From positions 1-6,440 of the forward strand of contig JAITSW010000137.1 of NCBI GenBank assembly GCA_031287505.1: a stretch of DNA of 6,440 bases, given 5' to 3'. The notes beneath the pieces are model-generated. The model made no database searches and was not told the origin of the DNA. It saw only the letters and a list, made by a program, of their open reading frames with translations. The stretch comes from Propionibacteriaceae bacterium. Lineage in GTDB: Bacteria > Actinomycetota > Actinomycetes > Propionibacteriales > Propionibacteriaceae. The stretch's first letter is position 1; each line of letters opens with the position of its first letter. This document shows, one piece after another, positions 1 to 6,354 of the stretch. Made by a program: the position numbers and the translations under genes.

Positions 1-509
1 GCGCTATCGTCGGTATAGACATCCACTGCCCTGCAGCGTTCCCACAGATTCACCGATGGCAGCCGGCGGGCTTTGAGGGCGACGGCCCGGAGCAACTCGG
101 CACCGGTCTCGTCACCCATCGCGTGGACGATGCGATTACGGCTATGGGCTCCCTCTAGCCCCAGGGCAAGGGTGCCATCGCGGTGCCGGTCAAATCTAGC
201 TCCGATGCCGGCCAGCCATTCGATAGCGGACGGCCCTTCGGAAGTGATCGCCCGCACAACCTCTGGCTCGCATAAGCCGGCACCGGCGGTGAGGGTGTCT
301 TGCGCGTGGAGTTCTGGATCGTCGTCGGAGCCGACAGCCGAGGCAATTCCACCTTGCGCCCACGCGGTGGAAGAGTTATCGCCGATGATCCCAGAGCTCA
401 ACACCAGGCAGGGAGTCGGGGAGAGCTCAACGGCAGCGGTCAAGCCCGCCAACCCGGCACCGATAATTACCGGGCAGCCAACCTCAATGGTTCTAATAGG
501 GCCGTTCAT
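1..509 (-). CDS. nadB: L-aspartate oxidase NadB, N-terminal part (cut by window edge)
   Basis: This flavoenzyme oxidises L-aspartate to iminoaspartate, the first step of de novo NAD synthesis; the product passes to quinolinate synthase. Only the first 169 residues are in the window, against roughly 500-550 for the family. Seen: an N-terminal FAD-binding Rossmann motif (VIIGAGLAGLTAA, about residues 15-27), the segment DNSSTAWAQGGIAS (about 45-58) typical of the succinate dehydrogenase/aspartate oxidase flavoprotein family, and EGAHSRNRIVHAMGDETG (about 121-138), which matches the family's conserved His-Ser-Arg...Arg region. The ATG at 509 lies 11 nt after the nadA stop with only a weak Shine-Dalgarno-like GAGCGA upstream, so translation is probably coupled to nadA. 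The adjacent nadA rules out fumarate reductase or succinate dehydrogenase. nadC would be expected beyond the left edge; this is inferred. Confidence 0.94.
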   Translation of the reverse strand, partial: MNGPIRTIEVGCPVIIGAGLAGLTAAVELSPTPCLVLSSGIIGDNSSTAWAQGGIASAVGSDDDPELHAQDTLTAGAGLCEPEVVRAITSEGPSAIEWLAGIGARFDRHRDGTLALGLEGAHSRNRIVHAMGDETGAELLRAVALKARRLPSVNLWERCRAVDVYTDDS

Positions 510-520
510 GTTCGGGTCGC

Positions 521-1495
521 TCAGACGCTCAGCATTTTGTCGACCGCCAGCCGAGCCCTTTGGGCGATAGCCGGGTCGATAGTTACTTCGAAAGCCATAG
601 TTTCAAGGCAGCGGCGGATAGTCGCCAAGGTATTGCGCTTCATATGCGGACACAGATTGCACGGACGAATGAAATGCACATCTGGGAAGAGTTGCGCCAC
701 ATTGTCACTCATCGAGCATTCGGTGATCAGCGCCACGTCTTTGGGGTGGTTCTTGGCCACATAGTTCACCATGTCAGCTGTAGAACCAGCGTAATCAGCC
801 TCGGCCACGACGTCTGGCGGGCACTCTGGGTGGACTATAACCGTCGCATCTTCATAGTCTTCGCGGATGGCGCGAATATCGGCAGGGGTAAAGCGTTCGT
901 GGACTTCGCAGGCACCGGGGTGGGTGATGGCTTTCACCGAGGTGCGATTGGAAATATTCGCAGCCAAATACTGATCTGGAATCAGGATGACTTCGTCCAC
1001 ACCCAAAGACTTGACGACCCTCTCGGCATTGCCGGAAGTGCAACAGATATCGGATTCGGCTTTCACGGCAACAGAGGTATTCACATAGGTAACCACCGGA
1101 ACCCCGGGGTGTGCCGCACGCAAGGCCCGAACGTCTTCGGCGGTGATGGATTCCGCCAACGAGCAACCTGCTAACAGATCTGGAATCAAGACCATTTTGG
1201 AAGGGTTTAGGAGTTTTGCGGTCTCAGCCATGAAGTGGACGCCCGCGAGCACGATCACGTCTGCTTCGACCTCGGCGGCTTTACGGGCCAACGCCAGCGA
1301 GTCGCCGGTTATGTCGGAGACGCCGTGGAAGATCTCGGGCGCCATGTAGTTGTGGGCTAGGATAACCGCGTTGCGCTCGGCTTTGAGCCTGATGATAGCT
1401 TCGATATCGTCAGCCATGGTGGCCCATTCGACCTGGGGGATAACATGCGCAACTTTGCTATACAGATCCTTGGCGGATAATAAAGGGGCGGTCAT
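521..1495 (-). CDS. nadA: Quinolinate synthase NadA
   Basis: NadA is a cytoplasmic [4Fe-4S] enzyme that condenses iminoaspartate from NadB with dihydroxyacetone phosphate to give quinolinate. The protein has 324 residues, within the family range of about 300-370. The three expected cluster ligands are visible: Cys111 (AGCSLAES), Cys196 (HPGACEVH) and Cys282 (CNLCPHMKRN). Other active-site motifs are present: HNY at 48-50, TYVN at 136-139 and HPEC at 222-225. Their relative spacing fits that known for the Thermotoga and Pyrococcus enzymes. The frame is open 15 codons further upstream to an ATG at 1540, but the ATG at 1495 is chosen because GGAGG sits 4 nt before it and the extra residues do not resemble the family. 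It is the first visible gene of a nadA-nadB operon, divergent from the ECF operon. Confidence 0.97.
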   Translation of the reverse strand: MTAPLLSAKDLYSKVAHVIPQVEWATMADDIEAIIRLKAERNAVILAHNYMAPEIFHGVSDITGDSLALARKAAEVEADVIVLAGVHFMAETAKLLNPSKMVLIPDLLAGCSLAESITAEDVRALRAAHPGVPVVTYVNTSVAVKAESDICCTSGNAERVVKSLGVDEVILIPDQYLAANISNRTSVKAITHPGACEVHERFTPADIRAIREDYEDATVIVHPECPPDVVAEADYAGSTADMVNYVAKNHPKDVALITECSMSDNVAQLFPDVHFIRPCNLCPHMKRNTLATIRRCLETMAFEVTIDPAIAQRARLAVDKMLSV

Positions 1496-1499
1496 TGTT

Positions 1500-1504
1500 C
1501 CTCC
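1500..1504 (-). promoter_or_regulatory. Ribosome binding site of nadA
   Basis: GGAGG on the minus strand, 4 nt before the ATG at 1495. It is the only strong Shine-Dalgarno match near the start and decides between this ATG and the one 45 nt upstream. Confidence 0.8.
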
Positions 1505-1560
1505 AAGACTCTTGAGCTGGGTAAAAGCTCGAAATTCCAACTTTTGCTATGTTTGAGTAA

Positions 1561-1573
1561 AAGTATAGAACTT
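1561..1573 (-). promoter_or_regulatory. Possible nadA promoter -10 element with overlapping short dyad
   Basis: Read on the minus strand, TATACT (1567 down to 1562) is a good -10 hexamer, about 67 nt before the nadA ATG, in an AT-rich patch. No convincing -35 hexamer lies at the right distance; the region upstream runs into the tandem repeat. The hexamer lies inside a small dyad, AAGT-N5-ACTT (1561-1564 and 1570-1573), where a repressor could sit. NAD synthesis operons are often repressed by NrtR- or NiaR-type regulators, but I cannot match this dyad to a known operator. Assignment is by position and sequence only. Confidence 0.3.
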
Positions 1574-1578
1574 ATGCT

Positions 1579-1743
1579 ACACCGACGCAGATCGAACTCA
1601 AATCATGCCGCAGGCATGGGTTGATGAGGTCAAGGAAGGTGTTGAAGGGCGTAGCGCTAGCACACCGACGCAGATCGAACTCAAATCATGCCGCGGGCGT
1701 GGGTTGATGAGGTCAGGGAAGGGTTGAAGGGCGTAGCGCTAGC
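1579..1743. repeat. Tandem direct repeat, two copies of 83 and 82 bp
   Basis: Copy 1 is 1579-1661 and copy 2 is 1662-1743, directly abutting. They differ by three substitutions (1612/1695, 1616/1699 and 1635/1718, each A in copy 1 and G in copy 2) and one base missing from copy 2 near 1723. Both copies begin ACACCGACGCAGATCGAACT and end GGGCGTAGCGCTAGC. Inside is a small hairpin, CATGCC-GCA-GGCATG in copy 1 (1604-1618); in copy 2 one pair becomes a G-T wobble, so the fold would survive in RNA. The repeat fills much of the intergenic space between divergent nadA and the ECF operon. Short open frames cross it (for example 1605-1727, 40 codons), but they lack ribosome binding sites. Its function is unknown; a duplicated regulatory stretch or a dispersed intergenic element are both possible. 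Nothing else convincing was found in 1744-1807. Confidence 0.93.
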
Positions 1744-1807
1744 ACCTGAAAAGTCACACCGAGTGGGGCGGCGGCAGGTTGCGCTGGTTACCCGGTATCG
1801 TTATGGG

Positions 1808-2395
1808 GTGGAGTCAAAAAAGCTACAGACAAAAGACCTTATCGCCACCGGGATTTTCACTGCTATCTACTTCGTGACGATGGCGGTTTGCGGACAGCTG
1901 GGAGCCCTGATTCCCATCCTTCAGGTACTCGGACCACTTTACATACCGATAATCTGCGGCATCCCGTTCATTCTCTTTTTGACACGGGTTCGGGTCTTTG
2001 GGCAGATCGCCATTATGGGAATTGTGACCGGCCTGCTGCTAATTCTGACCGGGCAACACTGGGCCGGCCTGGTTTTGGCCGTGGTGTTGGCGCCATTGGG
2101 CGATTGGATTGCCGCAAGGGGCGGCTACAAGTCTTGGTGGGGTATCGTCGCTGGCTATGCGGTCTTTTCCGAGCTGCTCATCGGCATGGTGGTTCCGCTT
2201 TTCTTCACCCGCCAAACTGTTTTGGAGCGCATCGGCACGCGCCATGATCAGGCTTGGGTGCAGCAGGTTGCCGATCTCACCCCGCCTTGGATGTTCTTGG
2301 TAATGATTCTGATGATTGTCGTGGGTTCGGCCATCGGGGCTTATGTTGGACGGGTGTTGCTCAAAAAGCACTTCGAGCGGGCTGGAATAGCCTGA
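1808..2395 (+). CDS. ECF transporter substrate-binding (S) component, Trep_Strep family
   Basis: This is the membrane protein that captures the substrate of an energy-coupling-factor importer. Its 195 residues are almost all hydrophobic, with about five to six membrane segments (roughly 12-30, 33-58, 64-82, 85-102, 111-132 and 160-182). The N-terminal KDLIATGIFTAIYFV, the central GIPFILFLTRVRVFG and GYAVFSELLIGMVVPLFF, and the basic end LLKKHFERAGIA match the Trep_Strep integral membrane family as I recall it. The next two genes encode the T and ATPase components, which supports the call. The start is uncertain: GTG at 1808 gives the usual family length and puts the hydrophilic ESKKLQTKD just before membrane segment 1, but has no clear Shine-Dalgarno sequence. 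The in-frame ATG at 1688 would add 40 residues, partly encoded inside the tandem repeat, and also lacks a ribosome binding site. The substrate is not known. Confidence 0.85.
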   Translation: MESKKLQTKDLIATGIFTAIYFVTMAVCGQLGALIPILQVLGPLYIPIICGIPFILFLTRVRVFGQIAIMGIVTGLLLILTGQHWAGLVLAVVLAPLGDWIAARGGYKSWWGIVAGYAVFSELLIGMVVPLFFTRQTVLERIGTRHDQAWVQQVADLTPPWMFLVMILMIVVGSAIGAYVGRVLLKKHFERAGIA

Positions 2396-2396
2396 G

Positions 2397-3119
2397 TTGC
2401 GCCTTGCCAATGCCCTTGCTTATGGCGGACGCCCGCATCTGCAAATAGACCCACGGACGAAGCTGGTAATACTGCTTTGCGTCAATGCCATCTGCTTGGG
2501 CGCGGGTTTTTCCGGTGGCGATATCTGGGTGCGGGGCGCTATTTCGATCATCCCGCTGCTGCTGCTCGTTATCGAACGACGCTTCGTTTTGGCACTGATC
2601 TGCGGGGGGGCGACGACGCTGGCTTTGGTGATGGAGATGTTTTGGTTGGGGCAGATGGATGGGTTCGTCGAGCTCACTTTGGCAGGGTGCGCCAATTTAG
2701 CTGCCAGGTTCGTCCCCGGGATGCTGACTGGAATCTATCTGCTTTCCACCACCACGCTCGGAGAGTTCATGGCGGCATTGGCCAAGGTGCGCCTACCGCG
2801 GGCTGTGGCTCTTCCCACTGCTGTCGTGCTGCGGTTCATCCCAACCCTGGCTTTGGAAGCCGCCGCGATTCAAGAGTCAATGCGGATGCGCGGGGTTTTT
2901 TGGGGCGGTGGAAAACCCGGTGCTTTTTTTACCTATCGGGTCGTGCCGCTGATGATCTGCGCGGTAAACATGGGGGATGAGTTGACGGCAGCCGCGCTAA
3001 CGCGGGCTTTGGGTAATCCGGGGCAGCGCATTTCGCTAACCCGTATCCGACTGCGTTTGCCTGATTGGATTCTGATTGCCTGTTGCCTGGGCATTTTGGG
3101 GATTTGGCTGGTGCTTTGA
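2397..3119 (+). CDS. ecfT: ECF transporter transmembrane coupling component EcfT
   Basis: EcfT is the membrane scaffold that links the S component to the two ATPase domains of an ECF importer. The protein has 240 residues. Seen: the typical start HLQIDPRTKLVILL (14-27), several hydrophobic segments (about 22-38, 47-58, 63-80, 95-118, 138-155 and 224-240), the family stretch LRFIPTLALEAAAIQESMRMRG with the first Arg-Gly coupling motif ending at Gly166, and a second one, ALTRALG, at 200-206. These two motifs are the coupling helices that contact the ATPases. The TTG start at 2397 is 1 nt after the S-component stop; an in-frame TAG at 2388-2390 excludes any earlier start. The stop shares one base with the ATG of the ATPase gene (TGATG), indicating translational coupling. 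G7 (2604-2610) and T7 (2924-2930) tracts leave the frame intact. Confidence 0.92.
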   Translation: MRLANALAYGGRPHLQIDPRTKLVILLCVNAICLGAGFSGGDIWVRGAISIIPLLLLVIERRFVLALICGGATTLALVMEMFWLGQMDGFVELTLAGCANLAARFVPGMLTGIYLLSTTTLGEFMAALAKVRLPRAVALPTAVVLRFIPTLALEAAAIQESMRMRGVFWGGGKPGAFFTYRVVPLMICAVNMGDELTAAALTRALGNPGQRISLTRIRLRLPDWILIACCLGILGIWLVL

Positions 3120-4534
3120 TGGCTGCGGTGAACTTGAATTCGGTGAGTTTTTCGTATGCGGTTACGCCTGGCGCATTTGCCCTTGACGACGTCAATTTGA
3201 GTGTTGACCCCGGTGAGGTTGTGGTTTTGTGCGGGTCGTCCGGATGTGGCAAGACCACCATCACCCGGGTGGTAAACGGCCTCGTCCCACACTTCTATTC
3301 CGGTTCGCTGGCTGGGGAAATCTCAGTGTGCGGCCTCGACCCGGTTAAAGACGCTCTGGAAAAGACGGCCGCTGTGGTTGGCTCGGTGTTCCAAAATCCG
3401 AAGGCCCAGTTCTTCACCACCGACGTTTTAAGCGAACTGGTGTTCGCCTGTGAGAATCTGGGCATGCCCGAAGAGCTCATTGTGTCTCGTCTTGAGGGCG
3501 TAATCTTGGCTTTGGGGCTGGAAGGGTTGCGTGAACGCGGCATCTTCGCGCTCTCCGGCGGTGAAAAGCAGGCACTGGCCTGCGGGTCGGTGTACATGCC
3601 AGACCCGCAGGTGGTGGTTTTGGATGAACCCTCTTCCAATCTAGACGTTAAAGCCACCAAAGATCTTGGCGAACTCATTAGGTCTTGGAAGGCACAGGGG
3701 AAATCCGTCGTTATCGCCGAACACAATCTGGAATACCTGGTCGATATCGCCGATAGATTCTGCTACTTGCGAGGCGGTCGAATCGAATGTGAGTTCACAC
3801 CGGCCCAGCTTTGCGGCCTCTCCTTTGAAGAACTCCAAGACCTGGGTTTGCGAACGCCCACGCCCTGGTCGCTCCTGCTCCCCGAGGCGTTACCGACAGG
3901 CGATGACGGGGTGTCGTTTTCCAACGTGACCTGTGTCTATCCGCAGGTTGGGAAGATCTTGAACGTCGACCATATTGCTTTCGCCAAGGGTGCCATTACC
4001 GGACTCGTCGGGGAGAATGGCTCTGGGAAGACCACCCTGGCTAGGTTCTTGGCCGGTCTTGAGCCGAAAGCCAAGGGCTTGGTGACTTTTGGCGGACGAA
4101 AGCTCAGCGCCCGGGCGCGGCGCTCGCAGGTCTATCTCGTTACCCAGAACGTCTCGCATCAGCTTTTCACCGAATCTGTCGAAGAAGAGGTGTTGCTTTC
4201 GATGAAAAAAGAGGACAGGGATCGAGCGCGGGCAATCTTGGCCTCCCTCGATTTGGCAGAGCTGGCCAAAAGCCACCCAATGGCGCTTTCGGGTGGCGAA
4301 AAACAGCGGGTTGCCATCGCGGCCGCCTTGGCCTCTGAGCGTCCAATAGTTGTTTTAGACGAGCCCACTAGCGGCCTAGACCTGCGGCATATGCACCAAG
4401 TGGCGGATGCCTTGCGGTCGCTGTCGAGAACTGGCGTGACGGTCATTGTGATCACCCACGACCAAGAGCTGGTTGCCACTTGCTGTACGGCTATTCACCG
4501 GATTCAAGACGGGCAAGTGGTTTCAGGCGAATAG
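3119..4534 (+). CDS. ECF transporter ATPase, two fused ABC domains
   Basis: This cytoplasmic ATPase powers the ECF importer. EcfA1 and EcfA2 are separate in many bacteria; here both lie in one 471-residue chain. Domain 1 (about 4-245) has Walker A GSSGCGKTT (39-47), Q-loop FQNP (Gln92), signature LSGGEKQ (145-151), Walker B VVVLDEP with catalytic Glu170, and switch His202. Domain 2 (about 265-471) has Walker A GENGSGKTT (298-306), Q-loop Gln343, signature LSGGEKQR (390-397), Walker B IVVLDEP with Glu415, and switch His447. Both sites look catalytically complete. The ATG at 3119 overlaps the ecfT stop by one base and starts directly at the domain (AAVNLNSVSFSY); the frame is open 18 codons further but those would lie inside ecfT. 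The stop TAG lies in a 7-bp tandem duplication (GCGAATA, twice, 4527-4540). Fused double ATPases are known in dedicated ECF operons. Confidence 0.94.
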   Translation: MAAVNLNSVSFSYAVTPGAFALDDVNLSVDPGEVVVLCGSSGCGKTTITRVVNGLVPHFYSGSLAGEISVCGLDPVKDALEKTAAVVGSVFQNPKAQFFTTDVLSELVFACENLGMPEELIVSRLEGVILALGLEGLRERGIFALSGGEKQALACGSVYMPDPQVVVLDEPSSNLDVKATKDLGELIRSWKAQGKSVVIAEHNLEYLVDIADRFCYLRGGRIECEFTPAQLCGLSFEELQDLGLRTPTPWSLLLPEALPTGDDGVSFSNVTCVYPQVGKILNVDHIAFAKGAITGLVGENGSGKTTLARFLAGLEPKAKGLVTFGGRKLSARARRSQVYLVTQNVSHQLFTESVEEEVLLSMKKEDRDRARAILASLDLAELAKSHPMALSGGEKQRVAIAAALASERPIVVLDEPTSGLDLRHMHQVADALRSLSRTGVTVIVITHDQELVATCCTAIHRIQDGQVVSGE

Positions 4535-4585
4535 CGAATAGCCGACAATTGCGGTGCTTTGCCGCGCCGCGTTTTTCGCTAGGAG

Positions 4586-4605
4586 TGGGCGTTTTGCCCA
4601 TTTTT
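4586..4605 (+). terminator. Probable intrinsic terminator of the ECF operon
   Basis: The hairpin TGGGC-GTTTT-GCCCA (4586-4600) is followed by TTTTT (4601-4605), 51 nt after the ATPase stop. The stem is short (5 bp). Two other weak candidates lie close by: GCGG (4551-4554) paired with CCGC (4567-4570) followed by GTTTTT, and TTTTCC (4602-4607) with GGAAAA (4616-4621). The cluster suggests that transcription stops here, before the next gene. The rest of the gap holds a possible -10 element TAGCCT (4650-4655) with no recognisable -35. Confidence 0.5.
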
Positions 4606-4684
4606 CCGTCTTTCGGGAAAAGCTGCGGGGAGTGGTGGACGCAACTTGTTAGCCTGTCAGCGGCAGTCGTCGTTGTTTGTTGAT

Positions 4685-4690
4685 AGGGGG
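4685..4690 (+). promoter_or_regulatory. Ribosome binding site of the propeller gene
   Basis: AGGGGG, 5 nt before the ATG at 4696. It supports this start, which also gives a complete signal peptide. Confidence 0.65.
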
Positions 4691-4695
4691 CCAAT

Positions 4696-4992
4696 ATGGC
4701 TGATCGTTTTTCTAGAAGGTGGTGGGCTGGTTTGCTCGCCTCATTGACCTTGGTAGTGGGTCTTGTTAGCGGGTCGTTGGTGGCGCAGACAGGGGCTTCG
4801 GCCGCTGATCCGGCAGCGAGCGTGCAATGGGTCAAGGCTCTTCCAAAGGATGCAGCCAATCCAAGCGAAGTGAAGTCGGTTGCCGTTGCTTCAGATGGGT
4901 CGATATATGCGGCTGGGCTTTCTGGCGATAAGGCTTGGCTCGTGAAGTTTGGAGCTGACGGCTCCCTGAAGTGGAACAAGACTTATCCGTAA
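4696..4992 (+). CDS. N-terminal fragment: signal peptide and first propeller blade
   Basis: This is the product if the TAA at 4990-4992 is obeyed: 98 residues. Residues 1-36 form a clear signal peptide with a basic start (RFSRRWW), a hydrophobic core (AGLLASLTLVVGLVSGSLVA) and an AxA cleavage site, ASA before Ala37-Asp38. The SRRWW stretch resembles a twin-arginine signal, but Sec export is equally plausible. The mature 62 residues contain one repeat (SVAVASDGSIYAAG, then VKFGADGSLKW at 83-93) and end NKTYP in the loop before the next blade. A single blade of a propeller is unlikely to fold alone, so I read this as the broken start of the larger gene. Confidence 0.6.
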   Translation: MADRFSRRWWAGLLASLTLVVGLVSGSLVAQTGASAADPAASVQWVKALPKDAANPSEVKSVAVASDGSIYAAGLSGDKAWLVKFGADGSLKWNKTYP

Positions 4993-5138
4993 GCAGGATT
5001 TGGAGCATATTTCAGTTCTGTTGCCTCTACGGCAGATGGTTCGGCAGTTGTTGTCGGAACTTATCATGGTCAGACTCCAGGTCTGGCCGCAGACTGGGAG
5101 CAAGTGTCTTTTGTTGCGAAGTTTGGAGCTGACGGCTC
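4944..5138 (+). repeat. 21-bp direct repeats flanking the in-frame stop
   Basis: The 21 bases at 4944-4964 recur exactly at 5118-5138; the core is AAGTTTGGAGCTGACGGCTC. Both encode the KFGADGS strand of neighbouring propeller blades in the same frame. Their offset is 174 nt, or 58 codons, and the TAA at 4990-4992 lies between them. After a 3-nt mismatch both continue with GAAGTGG. Deletion between the copies would fuse blade 1 to blade 3 in frame and remove the stop, leaving six blades. Confidence 0.9.
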
Positions 5139-6342
5139 ACAGAAGTGGCTCAACAATTACGGATTCGTTTCTTCATATGACGTGTTGAGTTCAGTCGCTG
5201 TGAAAGCTGATGGCTCAGGGGTCGCCGTTGGGAAGTTTGATGGGAAGTCTGCGGTCGTGAAATTTGGCGCTAATGGCTCTCAGGCGTGGAGAAAGACTGG
5301 ATACAGTGATTCAAATAACGGACTTAATGGCCGTTGGGAGTCCGTTGCCTTGGCTTCCGACGCTTCGATAGTTGCTATCGGACAATTGGACGGTGTGTCA
5401 AAAGTTGTGAAGCTTGGCGCAGACGGGTCTCAGAAATGGATCAAGAGTATCGATTCGGCTGATGCCATTTTAGCTGCTGTTGCTGTTGCGGCGGATGGTT
5501 CAGTAGTTGTTACCGGAGCTACTCCTAGTACCAATTTTGTGGCGAAGTATGGTTCGAATGGCTCACAGGCTTGGCTCAAGAGTGTCACCTCTGATGACAG
5601 CAGTTTAGTTTCCGTTGCCGTTGCGGCGGATGGTTCAATCGTGACTGCTGGTCCTGGCACCCAGGTGGGTAAACGCGGTTCCGATGGCACCATGAAGTGG
5701 GCTAAAGCATATGAACTCACGCTGAGGGGCAATGAGTACATCGGTGCCGTTGCCTTGGCTCCGGGTGGCGGAATTGTTCTTGGGGGTAGTTTCGGTGACG
5801 CTTTCCAGACGGGACAAGTGGCAAAGCTTGTTGATCCGGCTCTTATGCCCAGGATTACGTCGGCTGCTGTTTCTCCGGCGGTTTGGTCTGGTAAGGCTGT
5901 TTGCCCGAAGGTGAGTGTGAAGGCCGGTTCTTCGGTCGTTCCGGCTAGCGGGTATTCGGTGTCTGGTTGTGGGACGAATATTGGCAAGTACACGGTTACG
6001 GTCACTGGCAAGGCTGGTTTTGCCGGGTCTGTGAGGGTTGCCTCTCAGGTTGTCCCGCAGACGGTGAAGATTTCTAAGGCGGCTGCTGGTAAGAAGAAGG
6101 CAACTGTTTCGTGGACGAAGGCAAATGCGAAACAGAAGATTACAAAGTATCAGGTTGCCTATCGGTTGAAGGGTGCTTCAGCTTGGAAGGTTAAGACCAC
6201 GAAAGCGTCTGCGAAGTCTTTAGCTGTGAAGAGTTTGAAGAAGAAGAAGTCGTATGAGTTCCGGGTTCGCGCTTATAAGACCGTCGCCAAGGTCAACTAC
6301 TACGGTGGCTGGTCGGCAATCAAGACGGCGAAAGTGAAGTAG
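5104..6342 (+). CDS. C-terminal fragment: propeller repeats, Ig-like domain, fibronectin-III domain
   Basis: This is the longest open frame after the stop, 412 residues from a GTG. Repeat strands occur at 6-15 (KFGADGSQKW), 53-62, 103-112, 148-157 and 190-199, with a final degenerate blade at about 214-243. Residues 248-318 resemble the short Ig-like domain common in Gram-positive surface proteins (WSGKAVCPKVSV ... TNIGKYTVTVTGKAGFAGS), with Cys267 and Cys289 able to form a disulfide. Residues 319-412 are a lysine-rich fibronectin-III domain (ATVSWTKA, ITKYQVAYR, KSYEFRVRAYK, GGWSAIKTAKVK). There is no signal peptide. GGGAG lies only 3 nt before the GTG, a poor spacing, so independent translation is doubtful. 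Function is unknown; adhesion or carbohydrate binding at the surface would be guesses. Confidence 0.55.
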   Translation: MSFVAKFGADGSQKWLNNYGFVSSYDVLSSVAVKADGSGVAVGKFDGKSAVVKFGANGSQAWRKTGYSDSNNGLNGRWESVALASDASIVAIGQLDGVSKVVKLGADGSQKWIKSIDSADAILAAVAVAADGSVVVTGATPSTNFVAKYGSNGSQAWLKSVTSDDSSLVSVAVAADGSIVTAGPGTQVGKRGSDGTMKWAKAYELTLRGNEYIGAVALAPGGGIVLGGSFGDAFQTGQVAKLVDPALMPRITSAAVSPAVWSGKAVCPKVSVKAGSSVVPASGYSVSGCGTNIGKYTVTVTGKAGFAGSVRVASQVVPQTVKISKAAAGKKKATVSWTKANAKQKITKYQVAYRLKGASAWKVKTTKASAKSLAVKSLKKKKSYEFRVRAYKTVAKVNYYGGWSAIKTAKVK

Positions 6343-6354
6343 CCCGTCATATTG

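Larger units (their letters stand above)
4696..6342 (+). pseudogene. Secreted seven-repeat propeller / Ig-like / Fn3 protein gene, interrupted by in-frame TAA
   Basis: Read as one frame this is 549 codons with an internal TAA at codon 99 (4990-4992). Frame, repeat pattern and composition continue without a break after the stop: codons 100-136, before the next possible start, still encode a normal repeat (FSSVASTADGSAVVVG). Counting across the stop there are exactly seven motifs of the type SVAVxxDGSxVxxG, beginning near codons 61, 108, 166, 216, 261, 306 and 351, each followed by a VVKFGADGSQKW-like strand. This fits a seven-bladed beta-propeller and argues that the stop broke a once complete gene. 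The order is signal peptide, seven blades, Ig-like domain, fibronectin-III domain. No sortase motif or C-terminal membrane anchor is seen, so the product would be secreted. Recent nonsense mutation, a sequencing error, stop readthrough, or two separate proteins remain possible. Confidence 0.7.

Noticed and set aside
73..764. Plus-strand open frames over the nad region
   Set aside because: They are antisense to nadA and nadB, whose motifs are unmistakable, and have low-complexity Arg/Ser/Pro-rich translations.
1605..1727. 40-codon open frame starting in repeat copy 1 (MPQAWVDEVKEG...)
   Set aside because: No ribosome binding site, it changes frame between the repeat copies, and it resembles no protein I know; it is explained by the repeat.
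2604..2930. G7 (2604-2610) and T7 (2924-2930) tracts inside ecfT as phase-variation sites
   Set aside because: The tracts are short, the frame is intact, and an importer subunit is not a usual target; nothing beyond the homopolymers supports it.
4527..4540. 7-bp tandem duplication GCGAATA across the ATPase stop codon
   Set aside because: Too short to be meaningful; it leaves the C-terminus within normal length for the family.
5430..6011. Long minus-strand open frame (193 codons) opposite the propeller gene
   Set aside because: It mirrors the repetitive codons of the plus-strand repeats and has no family resemblance or ribosome binding site.
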